Positions 5,215 through 6,720 of a stretch of DNA of 6,720 bases are shown here, piece after piece. Every line of letters begins with the position of its first letter. Position 1 is the stretch's first letter. Under the pieces are notes generated by a model. That model was not told where the DNA came from and did not search any database. It worked only from the letters and a program-made list of their open reading frames with translations. This DNA is from an uncultured delta proteobacterium. Its GTDB lineage: Bacteria > Myxococcota_A > Polyangia > Polyangiales > Ga0077539. A program made the translations under genes and the position numbers. Location of the stretch: positions 1 through 6,720 of the forward strand of contig CAIOSS010001177.1 in NCBI GenBank assembly GCA_903860995.1, given 5' to 3'.

Positions 5215-6720
5215 ATGAAAGAGCACCCACGGACCCGGGCCCGCCGCGCTGGCATCGCCCTCGTCCTCGCGCTCTCCGTCCTGCCCGGGTGCAGCCGCAC
5301 GCGCGCCGTGCGCCCGGAGCCTCCGGACGCCGATGCGCCCACCGCGGCCGTCGCGCCCCTCGGCCCCCCGGCGGTCGCCGAGGAGCTTCCGAGCATCCCC
5401 ACGAGCGCCGCCGAGGCGCCCCGCGGCAGCGGGCTCGACGACCCCACCGCCTCCGCGTGGCCAGCCGTGGTCCGCTGGGATGAGCGCATGGAGCGCGACT
5501 GGTCGACCTTCGTCGCCCGCCTCGGCCGCGCGGTGCAATCGCGCCGCTGCAACCGCCTCGACCGCTGCCTCCGCGACCCGGAGGCCAACAGCCTCTGGGA
5601 CGCGCAGACCGACGCGCGGCTGCGCCTCGACGCCATCGACTGCGCCGACCTGCCGTACATCCTCCGCGCGTACTACGCCTACAAGCGTCGGCTGCCCTTC
5701 GGCTACGTCTCCAACGTTCGCGCCGTGCGGGGCAGCGACGTGCGCTACGCCCTCGGGCTGCGCCCCACGCGCTGGTCGACGTGGCGCGACTCCCGGACGC
5801 CCCGCGCGGTCTTCCACAAGGTCGTCGAGCTGGTGCACTCGGGGATGTACCGCACCACCGCGGACGTGCAGCACGGCGACTTCTACCCCGTCGCGGTGCG
5901 CCGCGGCGCCCTGCGCCCGGGGTCGATCTACTACGACCCCAACGGGCACGTGCTGGTCGTGGCCGAGGTGCGCGACGACGGCGTGGTGCACCTCATCGAC
6001 GGGCACCCCGACGGCAGCCTCACCTGGAAGCGCTTCGGCCCGCGCTACGCCATCGGCACGAGCCGCGTGGGCGGCGGGTTCAAGAACTTCCGCCCGCAGC
6101 GCATCGACGGTCGGTACGTGGTGCGCGCCACCGACCGGGAGCTCAGCGACGCCGACGAGCGCTCGCAGTGGGACCCGTCGGCCTGGGTGATCGACGGCCG
6201 ACGCGTGAGCTTCCACGACTGGGTGCGCGCCGCGCTCGCCGCCCCAGGCGCCGCGCGCGACCCGGAGCGCGACTACCAGGAGATGGTCCAGTCGATGTGC
6301 CGCGACGTGACCGACCGCGTCGAGGCCGTGGACCTCGCTCGCACCGACGGCCTCACCCAGCGCTCGCACCCCAACTACCTCCCCTGGAACATCTACGGCA
6401 CCACCGGCGACTGGGAGACCTGGTCCACGCCCTCCCGCGACGCGGCCCTCAGGGTGGTCCTGCGCGACCTCCGTGACACCGCCGCGGCGCAGCCCCCGAG
6501 GAGCTCCCTGCGCGCCGCCTACGCCCGCATCTGGCGCGCCGAGGCCGCCACGCCCGCCTGCCGCTTCCGCTACACCAGCTCCGCGGGCGCGCCCGTCGAC
6601 CTCACCCTCGACGACGTCATCGACCGGCTCTACGCCCTCAGCTTCGACCCCTACCACTGCCCCGAGCTGCGCTGGGGAGCGCCCGAGGGATCCCCCGAGC
6701 GCGCGACCTGCGTCGACGAC
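5215..6720 (+). CDS. Lipoprotein with putative papain/NlpC-P60-like hydrolase core, 3' end outside window
   Basis: The frame is open from ATG 5215 to the window edge (502 codons, no stop). Residues 1-26 form a lipoprotein signal: basic ARTR/ARR-type start, hydrophobic IALVLALSVL, then a lipobox-like LPGC with Cys26 as the lipid site. Residues 27-80 are a Pro/Ala-rich linker. The globular part has CNRLDRC (112-118), then IDCADLPYILRAYYAYK with Cys143 at a helix start, resembling the DCSGL of NlpC/P60 proteins. After that come RPGSIYYDPNGHVLVV with His245, and HLIDGHPDG with Asp262 or His264 as possible third residue. This Cys...GH order suggests a papain-fold hydrolase or amidase at the envelope, though the Cys-His gap of about 100 residues is long for NlpC/P60. 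A later block, IYGTTGDWETWSTPSRDA (about 393-410), looks like a strongly constrained family motif. More cysteines follow near the edge. No Shine-Dalgarno is seen; in-frame GTGs at 5125 and 5155 are possible but would precede the signal peptide. The enzymatic role is inferred. Confidence 0.8.
   Translation, partial: MKEHPRTRARRAGIALVLALSVLPGCSRTRAVRPEPPDADAPTAAVAPLGPPAVAEELPSIPTSAAEAPRGSGLDDPTASAWPAVVRWDERMERDWSTFVARLGRAVQSRRCNRLDRCLRDPEANSLWDAQTDARLRLDAIDCADLPYILRAYYAYKRRLPFGYVSNVRAVRGSDVRYALGLRPTRWSTWRDSRTPRAVFHKVVELVHSGMYRTTADVQHGDFYPVAVRRGALRPGSIYYDPNGHVLVVAEVRDDGVVHLIDGHPDGSLTWKRFGPRYAIGTSRVGGGFKNFRPQRIDGRYVVRATDRELSDADERSQWDPSAWVIDGRRVSFHDWVRAALAAPGAARDPERDYQEMVQSMCRDVTDRVEAVDLARTDGLTQRSHPNYLPWNIYGTTGDWETWSTPSRDAALRVVLRDLRDTAAAQPPRSSLRAAYARIWRAEAATPACRFRYTSSAGAPVDLTLDDVIDRLYALSFDPYHCPELRWGAPEGSPERATCVDD

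Noticed and set aside
5333..6190. Plus-strand 285-codon frame overlapping the lipoprotein gene
   Set aside because: Ser/Arg/Thr/Pro/Ala-rich frame-shifted shadow of the 5215-6720 gene.
5206..6657. Long minus-strand frame of 483 codons opposite the lipoprotein gene
   Set aside because: The product is repetitive Gly/Val/Ala/Arg sequence with no domain, while the plus strand encodes a signal peptide, lipobox and a plausible globular domain.
1..6720. Search for CRISPR repeats, insertion-sequence ends, tRNA or phage/defence genes
   Set aside because: No regularly spaced repeats, terminal inverted repeats, transposase or integrase motifs, cloverleaf sequence or recognisable defence domain was seen.

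Overview
This window is very GC-rich DNA (roughly three quarters G+C by eye, with G/C at nearly every third codon position). Long spurious open frames on the strand opposite real genes follow from that composition. Sphingolipid-type enzymology, Pro/Ala-rich lipoproteins and poorly known proteins suggest a myxobacterium-like member of Myxococcota, but there is no rRNA or marker gene here to confirm it. I see no tRNA, rRNA, CRISPR, insertion sequence, integrase or attachment site. It reads as ordinary chromosome, densely packed, with two genes cut by the window edges.

Layout. (1) Positions 2-2410, plus strand: the 3' part of a neutral/alkaline ceramidase-family amidohydrolase; its start lies left of the window. 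(2) Positions 2414-5029, minus strand: four co-directional genes. In transcription order they are a 101-residue unknown protein (5029-4724), an SDR oxidoreductase resembling the DprE2-like branch (4495-3755), ribose-5-phosphate isomerase A (3749-3051) and a 180-residue unknown protein (2956-2414). The SDR and rpiA are essentially contiguous and probably translationally coupled. A 14-bp GC hairpin directly after the rpiA stop probably ends or attenuates that unit before the 180-residue gene. The ceramidase gene and the 180-residue gene converge with only 3 bp between stop codons. (3) Positions 5030-5214: a divergent intergenic region. (4) Positions 5215-6720, plus strand: a lipoprotein of at least 502 residues with a putative papain/NlpC-P60-like Cys-His core. 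It runs off the right edge, so a caller that needs a stop codon would miss it.

How the genes fit together. RpiA interconverts ribulose-5-P and ribose-5-P. Known DprE2 enzymes reduce a keto intermediate during epimerisation of a polyprenyl-phospho-ribose made from ribose-5-P via PRPP. The coupled pair therefore invites the hypothesis of a pentose-lipid or pentosyl-glycan supply step, but no prenyltransferase or DprE1 partner is in view. The ceramidase and the cysteine-hydrolase-like lipoprotein are both predicted to act in or outside the cell envelope; nothing in the sequence ties them to the central cluster. I do not see a convincing new multi-gene system. The best leads are the SDR-rpiA pair, the unusual RpiA phosphate loop, and the lipoprotein.
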